Of a stretch of DNA of 64,000 nucleotides, positions 47,574 to 59,456 are shown in pieces; position 1 is the stretch's first letter, and every line of letters begins with the position of its first letter. The stretch covers positions 207,621,190-207,685,189 of the forward strand of contig NC_081409.1 in the NCBI RefSeq assembly GCF_030272615.1, written 5' to 3'. The notes beneath the pieces were generated by a model that worked only from the letters and a program-made list of their open reading frames with translations, was not told the DNA's origin and did not search any database. The position numbers and the translations under genes were made by a program. This stretch comes from Cryptomeria japonica (taxonomy: Eukaryota > Streptophyta > Pinopsida > Cupressales > Cupressaceae).

Positions 47574-47578
47574 ACATC

Positions 47579-48600
47579 TTCTTACTCTTTTCTTCTATAG
47601 CCAAAAACAAAGATTCTTTATTCGAGCCATTGCCATCTTCAACCTCAAATGAATGTGTCTACATAAAACATAGGCTCCTTTTTCCTTTCTCTCTCATGTG
47701 TCCTTTTCCTTGCATGAAATTTTGTGTGTCTACTTTTAATCTCATCATCATCAGATCTCTTATAATCTTCTTTGCACATAAATTTAGAAACATAATGAAA
47801 AATTCTATCACAATTAAAATATTTCAGAGGTAACTTATCTTTGTATTTTATGATTCATCTCTTCAATCTTCTAATGAAGTTTGTCTTGATCTCATCCATA
47901 TTTTCACTTCCTTTGAATTCATCTTCAACTATCTTTGAAACATTCAATGCAACTTATTTTCTTTCTCTTCTAATATCTTTCATCTCTAAAACTTCATAAG
48001 AAAATAATGACCTAAGGAGTTAATCAACTGTATACTTATCCAAATCATGGCATTCTTGAGTAACACACTTCTTCAACTTGTAGGATTTAATCATAGTTAG
48101 CAAAATCTTTCTCACAACATCACCTTCTTCTATCTTTCCACCAATACTTTTAATACCACTCATATTTTCATTCACCCTGCGTATGTAGTTCTTAACACCT
48201 TTATCATCGACCATCCTTGGACACTCATTTTTATTTCAGATTCATCAAACTAGCTTGCTATGTCTTTGGATCTCCTTCATATGATTGACTTAATCTATTT
48301 CAAAGCTCTTTGGCTTCTTTAAATTCTCTAATCTTACCAAATACTTCATCACTTAAGAAAATAATAATCATGGTTCTAGCCTTTGCATTATTCTCATGAT
48401 TCTTGTGCTCATCAGGAATCTAAAGACCATTCGATGGAGCAGTACATAACCAAAGTTGACAATTTCCTAGATTGGGAAAAGTTTCTGAATAAGATTCATC
48501 ATTTTCTTCCAATAAGAAAAAAATGTATTATCAAACCTCGGTGCTTTGAAATTAATTTCCTATGCCATTATAGATCTACCTCAAGAGATTAAGCTCTTCC
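47579..48600 (-). pseudogene. gag and zinc-knuckle region of element E
   Basis: The minus strand from 48600 to 47579 reads decayed UBN2-type gag, best seen at 48214-48020: KNYIRRVNENMSGIKSIGG, EEGDVVRKILLTMIKSYK and CHDLDKYTVD, matching the gag of B. A knuckle remnant lies near 47800-47840 and an acidic linker at 47600-47680. Frequent stops are present. Confidence 0.72.
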
Positions 48601-48625
48601 AAAGGAACTCAACTCTGATACCAAT

Positions 48626-49441
48626 TGTTAAAACCAAGGCAAGACTAAGAGGGGGGAGGTGAATCAATCCATAACACTTTAAATATGATGTAATTGATAT
48701 TAAATAATATTTAACAACAATACCAAAAACATCAACCATAAACAAATGAACATTAGATTTATAAGGAAAACCCAATCAGGGAAAAAACTACAGTGGGAAT
48801 CATACTCACAATATAAATATGATTGACTACAAAGTTTTAGGCTTATTGTCGAGGAGCAACATGCACCTAATGGACTTTCAAGACTAAGATGCACTACCTT
48901 AGAGAAAGATATATGGACTTTCTCAATTGAGGCACACCACTTAAGGACAAGATACAAAAGTGGCTTCCAAGAGACCCATTTCCTTCTGGCAATAGAAAGA
49001 ATAGAAAAACTATATGAGAAGAATCTCCTAATCATGAAATTTTCCTTTAACCTCTATGTCAAGCAAACAACATCATGGAAAACATCTCTGATAACCACCA
49101 CTATCTTACGAAATGTATCTCCCTCAAAGATCTTCACAAACTAACTTTTGCAAATCCACAATCCCAAATCTACTTTCATATCATTCACATTTTATTCTCA
49201 TTAATTCACACTCTATCCCATACACAATTAGTACATCCACACTCCTTAAATATAATATAGATCATCAAAACTAATTGAGGGTCAACAAAAAAAGAATAAA
49301 CATTATTACACAAAGCAAGCCACTTGAACCAAAAATATTCAAAGTGGTCCACTCTAGGAGAAAGAGGGGACACAAAAACATCACAATAGATCCTTCCAAT
49401 TCAAATCTAACAAACCACACACACTAACACATTTTCGGAAG
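48626..49441 (-). repeat. 5' LTR of element E, 3' third
   Basis: It ends TTTTAACA on the minus strand, followed by ATTGGTATCAGAGTT (PBS). It carries the box GATTCACCTCCCCCCTCTTAG at about 48665-48645 (last base omitted from the comparison) and the '...aaaacccaatcagggaaaaaac' module near 48767-48788. It continues at 54451 after element F. Confidence 0.85.
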
Positions 49442-49905
49442 TGTTGAAATGTGGCGACTTGATCAGCAAAGTACTGTACACTCAGCACGTATCCTCGCCG
49501 AGGTCCGGGGCCGGGTTGGGCCCTAGGCAGGGGTTCGGGGGCGGTAGCCCCCAAGAAAAGCGGGGGTTCGAGGGTGGCAGCCTCCGAGAAAAAAAAATTT
49601 GCCATTTTTCATTGATGAAAACCGACATTGTAATAAAACCCTAAAAAGGCCGACTTTGTTTGTTGCCCTAAAAATGCATGTTATAAGCAGCTGGGATACT
49701 TAAGGCATTGTAAGGTTGATGTACTGTTTTTGCTAGATAATAAGAAAGATTGGACGGCTATGTATGGTGGACGTAATCCATTCTGGGTGAACCACGTTAA
49801 ATCTTTGTGTTATCTGTGTCCTATTTTATTTCTTTATCTTTCATATTTAAATCTACATATAATTGTTAGTTCATATTTGCTTCGGATCTGCTTGAATCCC
49901 TAACA
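49442..49905 (+). repeat. 5' LTR of element F
   Basis: It begins TGTTGAAATGTGG and ends CCCTAACA. Relative to the 3' LTR it carries a 33-bp tandem duplication (units from 49531 and 49564, 'gggttcg.gggcgg.agcc') and an additional GC-rich stretch near 49498-49528. Confidence 0.93.
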
Positions 49906-49907
49906 AT

Positions 49908-49919
49908 TGGTATCAGAGC
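49908..49919 (+). other. primer-binding site of element F
   Basis: TGGTATCAGAGC, complementary to the 3' end of initiator Met-tRNA, starts two bases after the LTR. Confidence 0.93.
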
Positions 49920-49965
49920 GAGGTTTTCTGTAAATTGGCAGGACTTTCATATTTGAGTGGGAGCA

Positions 49966-52900
49966 ATGGAGGATTCCAAATTCAAGGTCAAAAAGTTTAA
50001 CGGCCAAAATTATCAGTTATGGAAAATGCAGATGGAGGATTACCTGTATCAAAAGGATTTGTGGCGGCCATTGGAAGGAAAGGCAAAGAAACCGACCACA
50101 GTATCAGATGAAGAGTTAGACATTTTAGATAGAAAGGCACTGGGATCCATTCAATTGTGCCTTCCTTCGTCTGTAGCATTCAATATAACAGAAGCAAAAA
50201 CAACTATAGATTTGATGGCAACATTGGCTAAGTTGTATGAGAAACCCTCGGCTTCGAATAAGGTATTTCTTATGAAGCGTTTGTTTAATTTGAAAATGAG
50301 TGAGGAAGGATCTATAGCAAAGCACTTAAATGAATTTAATACAATTACCAGTCAATTGTCTTTGGTAAAAATTACCTTTGCAAAAGAGGTTAAGGCTCTC
50401 TTGATTTTATGTTCTTTGCCAGAAAGCTGGAATAGCTTGGTTATGGTTGTAAGTAACTCTGTCTCTGGTAAAAATACTTTGGTATTTGATGATATTGTTG
50501 GTGTTATCCTAAGCAAGGAAATGCAAAGGAAAAGCACAAGTGAGACTCCAACATCATCAGGTAGTGTTTTGCATGTGGAGAACAAAGGAAGATCAAAGGA
50601 AAGAGGAAAAGGCCCTGGGAATGAGAAGTCACGAGGGAAGTCAAAGAAAGGACGCTCTCAATCTAGAGGAAAGAAAGATTGCTGGTACTGCAGAAAGCCT
50701 GGTCATCTAAAGAAAGACTGTTGGTCTCAGAAAAATAAAGAAGGAGACAAAAATGAAAATGACAGTAAGGAAGCTAATATTGCAAGTAATACTTTACAAG
50801 ATGCTTTAATCTTATGTTTGGATAATGTTAATGATTCCTGGGTAATAGATTCTAGGGCTTCATTTCATGCTACACCCCATAGAAAATATTTTCTAGATTA
50901 TGTTCAAGGTGATTTTGGACAGGTATATTTGGGTGATGATGAGCCCTATCAAATTGTTGGAAAAGGAAAGATAAAGATCAAGTTGTAGAATGGTAATGAC
51001 TGGTTTCTGCAGGAGGTAAGAAATGTTCCTAATTTAAGAAGAAATTTAATTTCTGTAGGGCAACTGGGTAGTGAAGGTTGCATAGTTACCTTCTCAGACA
51101 GTATGTGGAAGGTCACTAAAGGATCATTAGTAGTAGCTAAAGGTGCAAAGGTAGGCACATTATATCTGTGTACTGGTAACACTTACTCTATCTTAGCTGC
51201 TACAGATAAAGTTACTGCAGGGACAACAACAATAAATGTTGCAAGAACAGATTCGATAATGTGGCACCATAGGCTTGGGCACATGAGTGAGAAAGGGATG
51301 AAAATAATTCACTCCAAAAATCTATTACCAGGACTAAAGAAGATTGATTTAGAGTTCTGTGAAAACTGTGTTTATGGTAAACAGAAAAGAGTCAGATTTC
51401 TCAAGGTTGGGAAAGAGAAGAAGAGTGAGAAGTTAGAGCTTGTACATTCAAATGTATGGGGACCAGCTCAGGTATCATCTTTTGGTGGCTCTTGTTATTA
51501 TGTTATTTTTATTGATGACTCAACTAGAAAAACATGGGTATATTTCCTAAAACAAAAATCAGATGTTTTTGAAACTTTTAAGAAATGGAAAGCTTTGGTT
51601 GAGAATGAGACAGGAAAAAAGTTGAAGTGTCTCAGATCGGATAATGGAGGTGAGTATTGCAGCAAAGCATTTGAAGATTACTGCTCCTTAAATGGGATTT
51701 GAAAGCAGAAGACAATTCCAGGAACTCCACAGGAAAATGGTGTGTCAGAGAGAATGAATAGGACCATCATGGAACGTGTGAGGAGCATGAGATTGCATGC
51801 TGGATTGCCCTTACATTTTTGGGCAGATGTTGTACATATTGATGTCTATTTGATAAATAGAGGACCTTCAACCCCTTTGAATGGTGGTATTCTAGAGGAG
51901 GCATGGATTGGTAAAAAGGTAAATTATTCTTTTCTAAAAACTTTTGGTTGCGAAGCTTTTGTCCATGTTGATAAAGAAAACAGAACCAAGCTTGATGCTA
52001 AATCTCATAAATGTACCTTCATTGGATATGGGATAGATGAATATGGCTATCGGTTATGGGATTTTGAAAATAAGAAAATAATTAGAAGTAGAGATGTTAT
52101 ATTCAATGAGAAGGTTATGTATAAAGAACAGATGTAGGAAAAGAAGCATGAACATGACAAACAAGAATATGTGGTGTTGGATGAGATTCCTGAAAATGAA
52201 ATGCCATAGGTACCTGATGCTCAGCAACAACAGATTGTCCCACAAACTCCTGCAAGTGTTAGACGTTCTACAAGGACAAGTAGACCCCCTGAAAGATTTT
52301 CTCCTTCTTTGTATTCTATTTTATTAACGGATTCTGGTGAACCAGAAGAATATGAAGAAGCAATGCAGGTGGATGTCAAACAACAATGGCAGCTAGGCAT
52401 AAAAGAGGAGATGGACTCCTTGATGAAAAATAAGACTTGGGACTTAGTCCCTTTACCTGCAGAAAAAAGAGTCTTGCCTAACAAATGTGTTTATCGGCTG
52501 AAGGAGGAGGAAGGAGGTCAGAAAAGATATAAGGCCAGACTTGTGGTAAAAGGTTTTGCACAGAAAAAGGGTATAGATTATGATGAAATATTTTCTCCAG
52601 TTGTAAAAATGACTTCAATTAGAACTGTACTTAGTCTTGTGGCTGCAGATGATTTACATCTTGAACAATTAGATGTCAAAACAGCTTTTCTCCATGGAGA
52701 TTTGGAGGGGGAAATTTACATGTTGCAACCACAGCGATATGAGGTCAAAGGTAAGGAGAACTTGGTGTGCAGGTTGAAGAAAAATTTGTATGGCCTAAAG
52801 CAAGCACCCCGACAATGGTATTTAAAATTTGATAGTTTCATGGTTGAACACGGTTATCATAGATGTCATTCTGATCATTGTGTATATTTTAAGAGATTTG

Positions 52901-53847
52901 ATAATGGCAGTTATATTATCTTGTTGCTTTATGTTGATGACATGCTTGTTACTGGGTCTAACATGCAACATATAAATGATCTTAAACAGAAATTAGCCAG
53001 GTCATTTGCTATGAAGGATTTGGGTGCAGCTAAGCAAATTCTCAATATGAGGATTACATGGGACAGGAAAAATAGAACCTTGAATTTGTCCCAAAGTGAG
53101 TATATAAAGAAGGTGTTGAAAAGATTTAACATGCAGGATGCAAAAGCAGTTAGTACACCTTTGGCTAGTCATTTCAAATTGACTAAGGAGATGTGCCCAA
53201 AGGCATAGGAAGAGGTTAATAAAATGTCTAACATCCCGTATTCATCAGCTGTTGGCAGTCTGATGTATGCAATGGTATGCACAAGGCCAGATATTGCACA
53301 TGCAGTGGGAGTTGTGAGCAGGTTTATGAGTAATCTGAGTATGGAACATTGGAATGCTATGAAATGGATTCTTCGGTATTTGAAAGGAACTACTACGAAG
53401 GCATTATGTTTCAAAGGATCTAATGCTGCTCTAAGTGGATTTGTTGACTCTGATCTGGCGGGTGATATTGATTCATGGAGGAGTACTATAGGATATGTTT
53501 TTACTATAGGGGGAACTGCAGTCAGTTGGATTTCTAGGCTGCAAAAGGTTGTTGCACTTTCAACCACTAAAGCTGAGTATGTTGCTACTACAGAAGCCAG
53601 CAAAGAGATGATTTGGTTGCAATGTTTTCTGAAGGAATTGGGTCAGACACAAGAGGATAGCCCATTGTATACTGATAGCCAGAGTTCCATTCATCTTGCG
53701 AAGAACTCTGCTTTTCATTCAAGGACAAAGCACATTCAGCTCAGGTACCACTTCATCCAGACTATTTTGGAGGAGGGTCAGTTACGGCTTGAGAAGATTC
53801 ACACAAGTGAGAATCCTGTCGATATGTTCACAAAGGCAGTTCCATAG
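49966..53847 (+). pseudogene. gag-pol polyprotein of element F with five in-frame stops
   Basis: The first ATG in frame is at 49966. Gag (KFNGQNYQLWKMQMEDYL) leads to a CCHC knuckle CWYCRKPGHLKKDC (50680). Protease follows (WVIDSRASFHATP, 50838; the family's DSGAS reads DSRAS, so the active-site Gly is lost). Pre-integrase is MWHHRLGHMSEKG (51259). Integrase has HSNVWGP, FIDDSTRKTWVYF and RSDNGGEYCS (the DD part) and PQENGVSERMNRT (the E part). RT has [30 protein letters not shown] and LLYVDDMLVTG. RNase H has FVDSDLAGD, ALSTTKAEYVA and DSQSSIHLAKN, and ends at 53847. Stops: TAG 50986, TGA 51700, TAG 52135, TAG 52207, TAG 53206. There are no frameshifts over 3.9 kb. Confidence 0.95.
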
Positions 53848-54028
53848 GAGAAGCTGATTTCTTCATCAGTTTCTATTGGTCTTCTTGATTGATAATTGTG
53901 GAATTTATACTAGTCAAGTCCTAGTGTTTTATCCAGCGGATGTTGCATGTACAGTGGTGTCGTTTAGTATCAGTCTCCAAGTGGGAGATTGTTCGGTGTG
54001 GAGCTTGATCAATCTCCAAGTGGGAGAT

Positions 54029-54445
54029 TGTTGAAATGTGGTGACTGATCAGCAAAGTACTGTACACTCAGCATGTATCCTCGCTAAGCTGGGCCTCGAG
54101 TAGGGGTTCGGGGGCGGCAGCCCCTGAGAAAAAATTTTTTGCCATTTTTCGTTGATGAAAACTGACATTGTAATAAAACCCTAAAAAGGCCAACTTTGTT
54201 TGTTGCCCTAAAAATGCATGTTATAAGTGGCTGGGATGCTTAAGGCATTGTAAGGTTGATGTACTATTTTTGCTGGATAATAAGAAAGATTAGACGGTTG
54301 TGTATGGTGGACGTAACCCATTTTGGGTGAACCACGTTAAATCTCTGTGTTATCTGTGTCTTGTTTTATTTATTTATCTTTCGTATTTAAATCTGCATAT
54401 AATTGTTAGTTCATATTTGCTTCGGATTTGCTTGAATCCCTAACA
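54029..54445 (+). repeat. 3' LTR of element F
   Basis: It begins TGTTGAAATGTGGTGACTG after the purine-rich CAAGTGGGAGAT (54017-54028) and ends CCCTAACA, followed by the TSD GGAAG. It has one copy of the unit duplicated in the 5' LTR. Confidence 0.93.
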
Positions 54446-54450
54446 GGAAG

Positions 54451-55013
54451 TCACCACCAAAATGTAGCATGTAGATAAACAATAAGGCTTAGCACTCAGT
54501 CAACCAAAAGACATCTTTTGATGCAAGCTACCTAACATAGATCTCTACACACAATGGTGAGACCAATAGCAATATTCTTACTCAACCTTGAATGCATATC
54601 AAGAACAAAAAGATATGATCCAAATAGAATAATCCAATCAGACATACCAAACTACAACATGACTTAATATACCAAGCATAATCCAACACAACTGACTTTC
54701 AAAACAAAAACACCACTAGAGAATTGAACTATAACACTACATGAACCATATAAACATATCCATGAAACTTGAACATAAGATTCAACATATCTGGAGCCCA
54801 CCAAGCACTTTCTGGACCAATCTAACAGATTCCCTTTCTATCAAAGAACAAAAACAATCAACTTTTGCAATCCTTGAACTAGAAAACTAGTCAACGCAAC
54901 ATCCATAAAGCATAATCTTTACCATCTAGAGGAATGCAAATCACTCTACCAATAGGGCATTAAATATTGTTTCCTGCATACATTAAAAACTCTTTCTTGT
55001 ATATTGAACTTGC
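54451..55013 (-). repeat. 5' LTR of element E, middle third
   Basis: It continues the LTR of E between element F and the solo LTR at 55014, and aligns with 39315-39879 of the 3' LTR. Confidence 0.85.
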
Positions 55014-56501
55014 TAATGAATAATGATGATCAGTAAATGCTCAACAGATACAGAGAGGGGGGGGGTGAATCAGTATACACAAAAACTTCCTGCAAACCAG
55101 TTTGACTATAAAAATTGCACTAACCGGTAAACAGTATCACCGATCTAAAATAGGGCACTACTTGTAAAACACAGTGAGACTGTGAAACACATAAACTGGT
55201 AATACTTAGATCTTCACAAAACCTAATAACTCATTTCCACTTCACCCATATGCATAAGAAAGTAATACATCAAAAATATAAAGACCACTACATCAGCATG
55301 CTTTTACCACTTAGCAAAAAACACTAATCATCACATGAAAAAGTATCACACTTGACACACTTGTTTTTCATGTGGAAACCCAACTGGGAAAAACCACAGT
55401 GGGGATGAATACCCACAAGTTGTTCTTTGAACTCTTTTGAAGTCCGCTCTATTAGGAGCCTTGTCTGGTTAAGGACTTTACAACAGGTTCTGCTAGGAAC
55501 TGATCCTGCTAGGGATCACTCGATTAAGGGATGGCTAAATACCCGGTTAAAGGTTAGAACCATGTTAAAGGTTACCTCGCAAGAGGATTTGAAGAACTCA
55601 ATAATTTTGAGTCACCCTATTAAAGGATTTACATAAAGCTAGTTAAAGCTACCCGGTTAAGAGATTTTCCAACTGCTGAAATGGTTAGAAGTCAACAAGT
55701 AAAACAATAATCTGATAATAGCACTCAATGCCAAGACAGGTCCATTTCAGTTCCTTTACTTCTGCAATTACACTCTGCAGGTATCAACACACCTCTCCGG
55801 TCTGGCAAGAATCAAGTATCTCTTCACTTGGATACACACATAACATTTGCCAACAACTTTACAATGCAGATCATCATCGACCTTATAGACAACAATTAGG
55901 TCGGTAGCATAAACCCTAAACCCTAAGCATATGGGTTAACAATACAATCTGTCTAATCCTGACCATTTAATCACATTGCATAGAGTAAAACAATCTAGAA
56001 CAGATCTCAAGACGTTCTTTATCGTTCGTTCTTTGCGGCTTCTGGAAACTAATAACCCATCACGTGCTCTCCACCATTTACTGAGACTTCGCACATTCCC
56101 GAGGTAGATAGGATCAATCTTCTTCATGCAAGATCCTCAAGGAAATCCTTCACTCGCACAAGGCTAACGTGGCAACACGATTTGATCTTCATTTCTATGC
56201 TAACTCATCACAGAATGTCGTTGGTTGAATCATACAGACTTGGAATGTATCAACCAAAAATCCTAAAGCTGAGACTACCAATCGGTAGTCATACCAAATG
56301 AAACCCCGATACAAAAATTTTCATATACCGGTTCACATTCCAACATACCGCTTCACTTTTTCACATATACCGGTTCACATCATCATATCGGTTCTCTTGC
56401 CAGTTTGCTTAATTTAATATATCAGTTCATACTTCAGCATATTGACATCAATGACAATAGACAATATCATCATGTCATCACACTCTGCACATATGCCAAC
56501 A
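55014..56501 (-). mobile_element. solo LTR, family A (alpha subtype)
   Basis: It is 1488 bp, on the minus strand TGTTGGCATATGTGCAGAG ... ATTATTCATTA (the CA end has become TA), with the perfect TSD CTTGC at 55009-55013 and 56502-56506. The paralogous 3' LTR of E keeps the uninterrupted site AAACTTGCTACAAC at about 39872. It is the closest relative in the window of the 5' LTR at 18133-19590. Confidence 0.95.
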
Positions 56502-56506
56502 CTTGC

Positions 56507-56672
56507 CACAAGCAATGCCAATGCATCAAACTTAACAACAACATCAAACACTAAACAAAGAAACTTGCACTAATACACAACCATATCTAGATCAAAATTT
56601 ATTTGAAATACCAAGTTTGACATCAACAACAACACAACTCAAATATCAATCAAACAAATCAGATTTCCAACA
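56507..56672 (-). repeat. 5' LTR of element E, 5' end
   Basis: On the minus strand it begins TGTTGGAAATCTGATTT (56672). It aligns with 39880-40057. The outer TSD cannot be checked because the other LTR of E is truncated. Confidence 0.8.
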
Positions 56673-57559
56673 GTCTTCTTCTTCAACACCTCTGCAATTT
56701 CCCTAAGAGACTCACAAGTCTCCTTCCAATCACAAGACTTCAATCTCACTAATATCTAAGGTATTAACCCTTTGAAATTATAGGTCATCCCTACAATAAA
56801 AAAATAAAAAAAAACATGACATCACACTAACCTCTACCCAACAAAGACTTTGGAAGATGTACCTCTTGAAACCACCTTTTATCCACTTTTTTAATGGAGG
56901 AAGTTGTACACCTTCTACCTAAATTTATCTTTACTATAGGATAGTAGCTATATATCCTCTCTTGTTCTTGCAATAGTAAACACCTTCATGCTTAGAACAA
57001 ATAAACTATTTCACATCTTTTTTCTTTTTCAACTCTCTCATACCATCCCTATGATCTTCTCACTTGGATATTTTATCTCATCTTTCAACATATATCCAAC
57101 CAAACCACCTACTTTGATGCCAAATATGTAGACAGAGACTAAGGGTACCTTATTAGGAAATCCAATATCACAGCCAATAACCATAATAAAAGCACAAATT
57201 CATAAAACAACATATGTTCTTTCATTCATTAACTTCATAATTTAAACTTTTATTTTTATTTTTATTTTTATTTTTATTTTTATTTTTATTAGTTATATTA
57301 GGTAAACTCAACATGTATCATACTTGATAGAGTTTAGAAGTTGAAAAAATTCATCGAATAATACTAAAAAAAAACCTCAATATACCTATTCATTGTTGTT
57401 ACACCAAAGGATTATGTAGATACTATAAATATTTATATAACAAATAGGACTGATTTACATACATTACATATTACATTATTGTGTACATACTATGAACATT
57501 TGTAACACAAAAAGACTAAGACACATGATAGTTCTAATACTTAAAGATAAGTACAAATG
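56673..57559. other. unassigned, non-coding, with an ATTTTT-type microsatellite
   Basis: A hexanucleotide (TTTTTA)n run of about 7 units lies at 57248-57290. No coding motif is seen; the remainder is AT-rich, probably old repeat. Confidence 0.6.
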
Positions 57560-59057
57560 CCAAGCTAATAAGATGAGAGGGGGGGTGAATCATACAAACT
57601 TAATCTTCCATAAAAACATCAGATTCAACCTTGGTAACATATACTTCAGTAATATAACCAAAACTGTTAAACATGCAAACTCAAAAGCATATAAACATCA
57701 TAAACCTCATAACACCAGATTTAACGTGGAAACCCAAATAGGGAAAAACCACTATGGGATTTCGGATCCACTAAGAAATATACTCTTCTAGAGTATGCTC
57801 GATTAAAAGCAAATCCTGTTAAAGATTACAAACACATTGCTAGATGTGACCCGGTTAAGGGATTTCCCTCAAATCTGTTAGAATCTTCACCTTGTTAGAA
57901 GTGACCTTGTTAAAGGATTTCAAACACTCAATTAGAATGTCACCTTGCCAGAGGGTTTTACAAATAAGACTGTTAAGTCCACTCGGTTAAGAGATTTTCT
58001 GTCACCTCACCAAATAACAGTAATAAAAATCTATCTGCAACTTCACATCTAAAATGCTAAAGCAGATTCTTATTTGCTCAATACAATATAGACATAGAAC
58101 TAATCTTGTCCATCTGCTGGGCTCTATACTCTGTTATTCAAAATAGGTCTTCAAGCTTCTGTGCTCGCTAATCACTATGTAGCATCCTTGTGCATACACT
58201 TCCCCACATACATTGTTTATCAACAGTTCCCTATTTATAAACAATTCACCAACCGCTTAATCTCCTTGATCACATTTCTCATGATCAATCATAGCCATCA
58301 GATCTTCAAACTTTGACCAGGTTCAATGTATCCTTAGATCTGAAAATGTTTTACCTCGCCTTGGAACTTGCATATATTTCTTGGAACTTGTGCTAGGGTA
58401 TTGCAGTTCAATCTGAGCTATAGATCTTCCTGCCAATTTTCCTTTGCCATAGATTCTTTAACAAACTTCATTCACGGCGTACCAATCATTTAGTCATAGC
58501 CATCTCATCAGCTTTCTTCATTAAATAATGCTTTTATTCATTCAATGCATTTTGTTATTACTCGGTTGCAACTCGGTAAATACTAAACTTCACTTGGTAG
58601 ACATTCTAGCTTCATTAACCGATAGCGATAACCTTAGGGTTTACTGACTAGGTTCCATAGGGTTTACCGACTAGGTTCTTTTCTCGGTAACATAGTATAG
58701 TATTAACCTTTCAATCAATAACATATGTAGGATATCAAAACAATCTAATCATCATGATCTCATCATTGTCTAACTCAATAATAGTTGCCCATTGAATAAC
58801 TTATTTCTCCCCTTATCCATCATATTCTTTCTGTGTCTTTTACCGACATCTTTATACTCATCAAATCATACTTCTCAAGATATGGCAACATCATACTCAA
58901 TTAGAAAATCAATTTCTTGGCATCAATGACAAAATAATAATATTAAGACAGTAAACATCCTTAATCAGTTTTATCCATAATCATCAACAACCTTCTCAAT
59001 ATCCTTATTGAAATGCCAACAATCTCTCCTTGTCTGTTATAATGCCAAATGCCAACA
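57560..59057 (-). repeat. 3' LTR of element H
   Basis: It starts on the minus strand TGTTGGCATTTGGCATT (59057). It contains the C-rich box at about 57592-57573, the 'aacgtggaaacccaaatagggaaaaacc' module near 57724-57751 and gttaaggga units (57800-58000). The 3' boundary was placed only approximately because no TSD was found. Confidence 0.72.
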
Positions 59058-59456
59058 ATCTCCCCCTTTGGCATTGATGGTAAAACCAATTGATTTGACC
59101 TAATTGATTTGGATTGCAGTGAGATTCTGAAATGTTGAAATGCTCTCCATCTATCATCAAAATTCTCCCCCATACATTAGTCTTCTCCTCTTCTCTCAGT
59201 CTTCTCCCCCTTTGACAGCAATGCCAAAAAGTAAAGAACTAAAACATAATTTCTTCCTGTATGAAGTGATTTCCTCCTGTTATGTGTCAATTTAGTCTCG
59301 GTCAGAGCATTTTGTCTTCAATTCTTGTTCCCCGTTTATTGTTTTCTGTATTGTTTCTTGCACCCCTTTAGAAAACATCCTAAAGTGTGTAAATCAGCAT
59401 CAACTCCTAAAAGATATTCTGTAGACTCATTGAATTGATGCTTTCACCGAACTCGG

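Larger units (their letters stand above)
49442..54445 (+). mobile_element. Tork/Tnt1-type Copia element 'F', nearly complete
   Basis: The element is 5004 bp with the perfect TSD GGAAG (49437-49441 and 54446-54450), a 464-bp 5' LTR, PBS, a single gag-pol frame, a PPT and a 417-bp 3' LTR. The frame is never shifted; only five internal stops break it. Gag, protease, integrase and RT wording places it with the Tnt1-like Tork lineage. It sits in the 5' LTR of E, whose other LTR shows the empty site. Confidence 0.95.
38969..56672 (-). mobile_element. SIRE-type Copia element 'E' with four nested insertions
   Basis: On the minus strand: 5' LTR (three pieces from 56672 to 48626), PBS (TTGGTATCAGAGTTG, about 48624-48610), gag, knuckle, protease, integrase, RT, RNase H, PPT (GTCAAAGGGGGAGAT, 40072-40058) and 3' LTR (40057-38969, truncated). 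The nested units are 41162-42833, 44969-47573, 49442-54445 and 55014-56501. It is badly decayed, with many stops. Confidence 0.88.
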
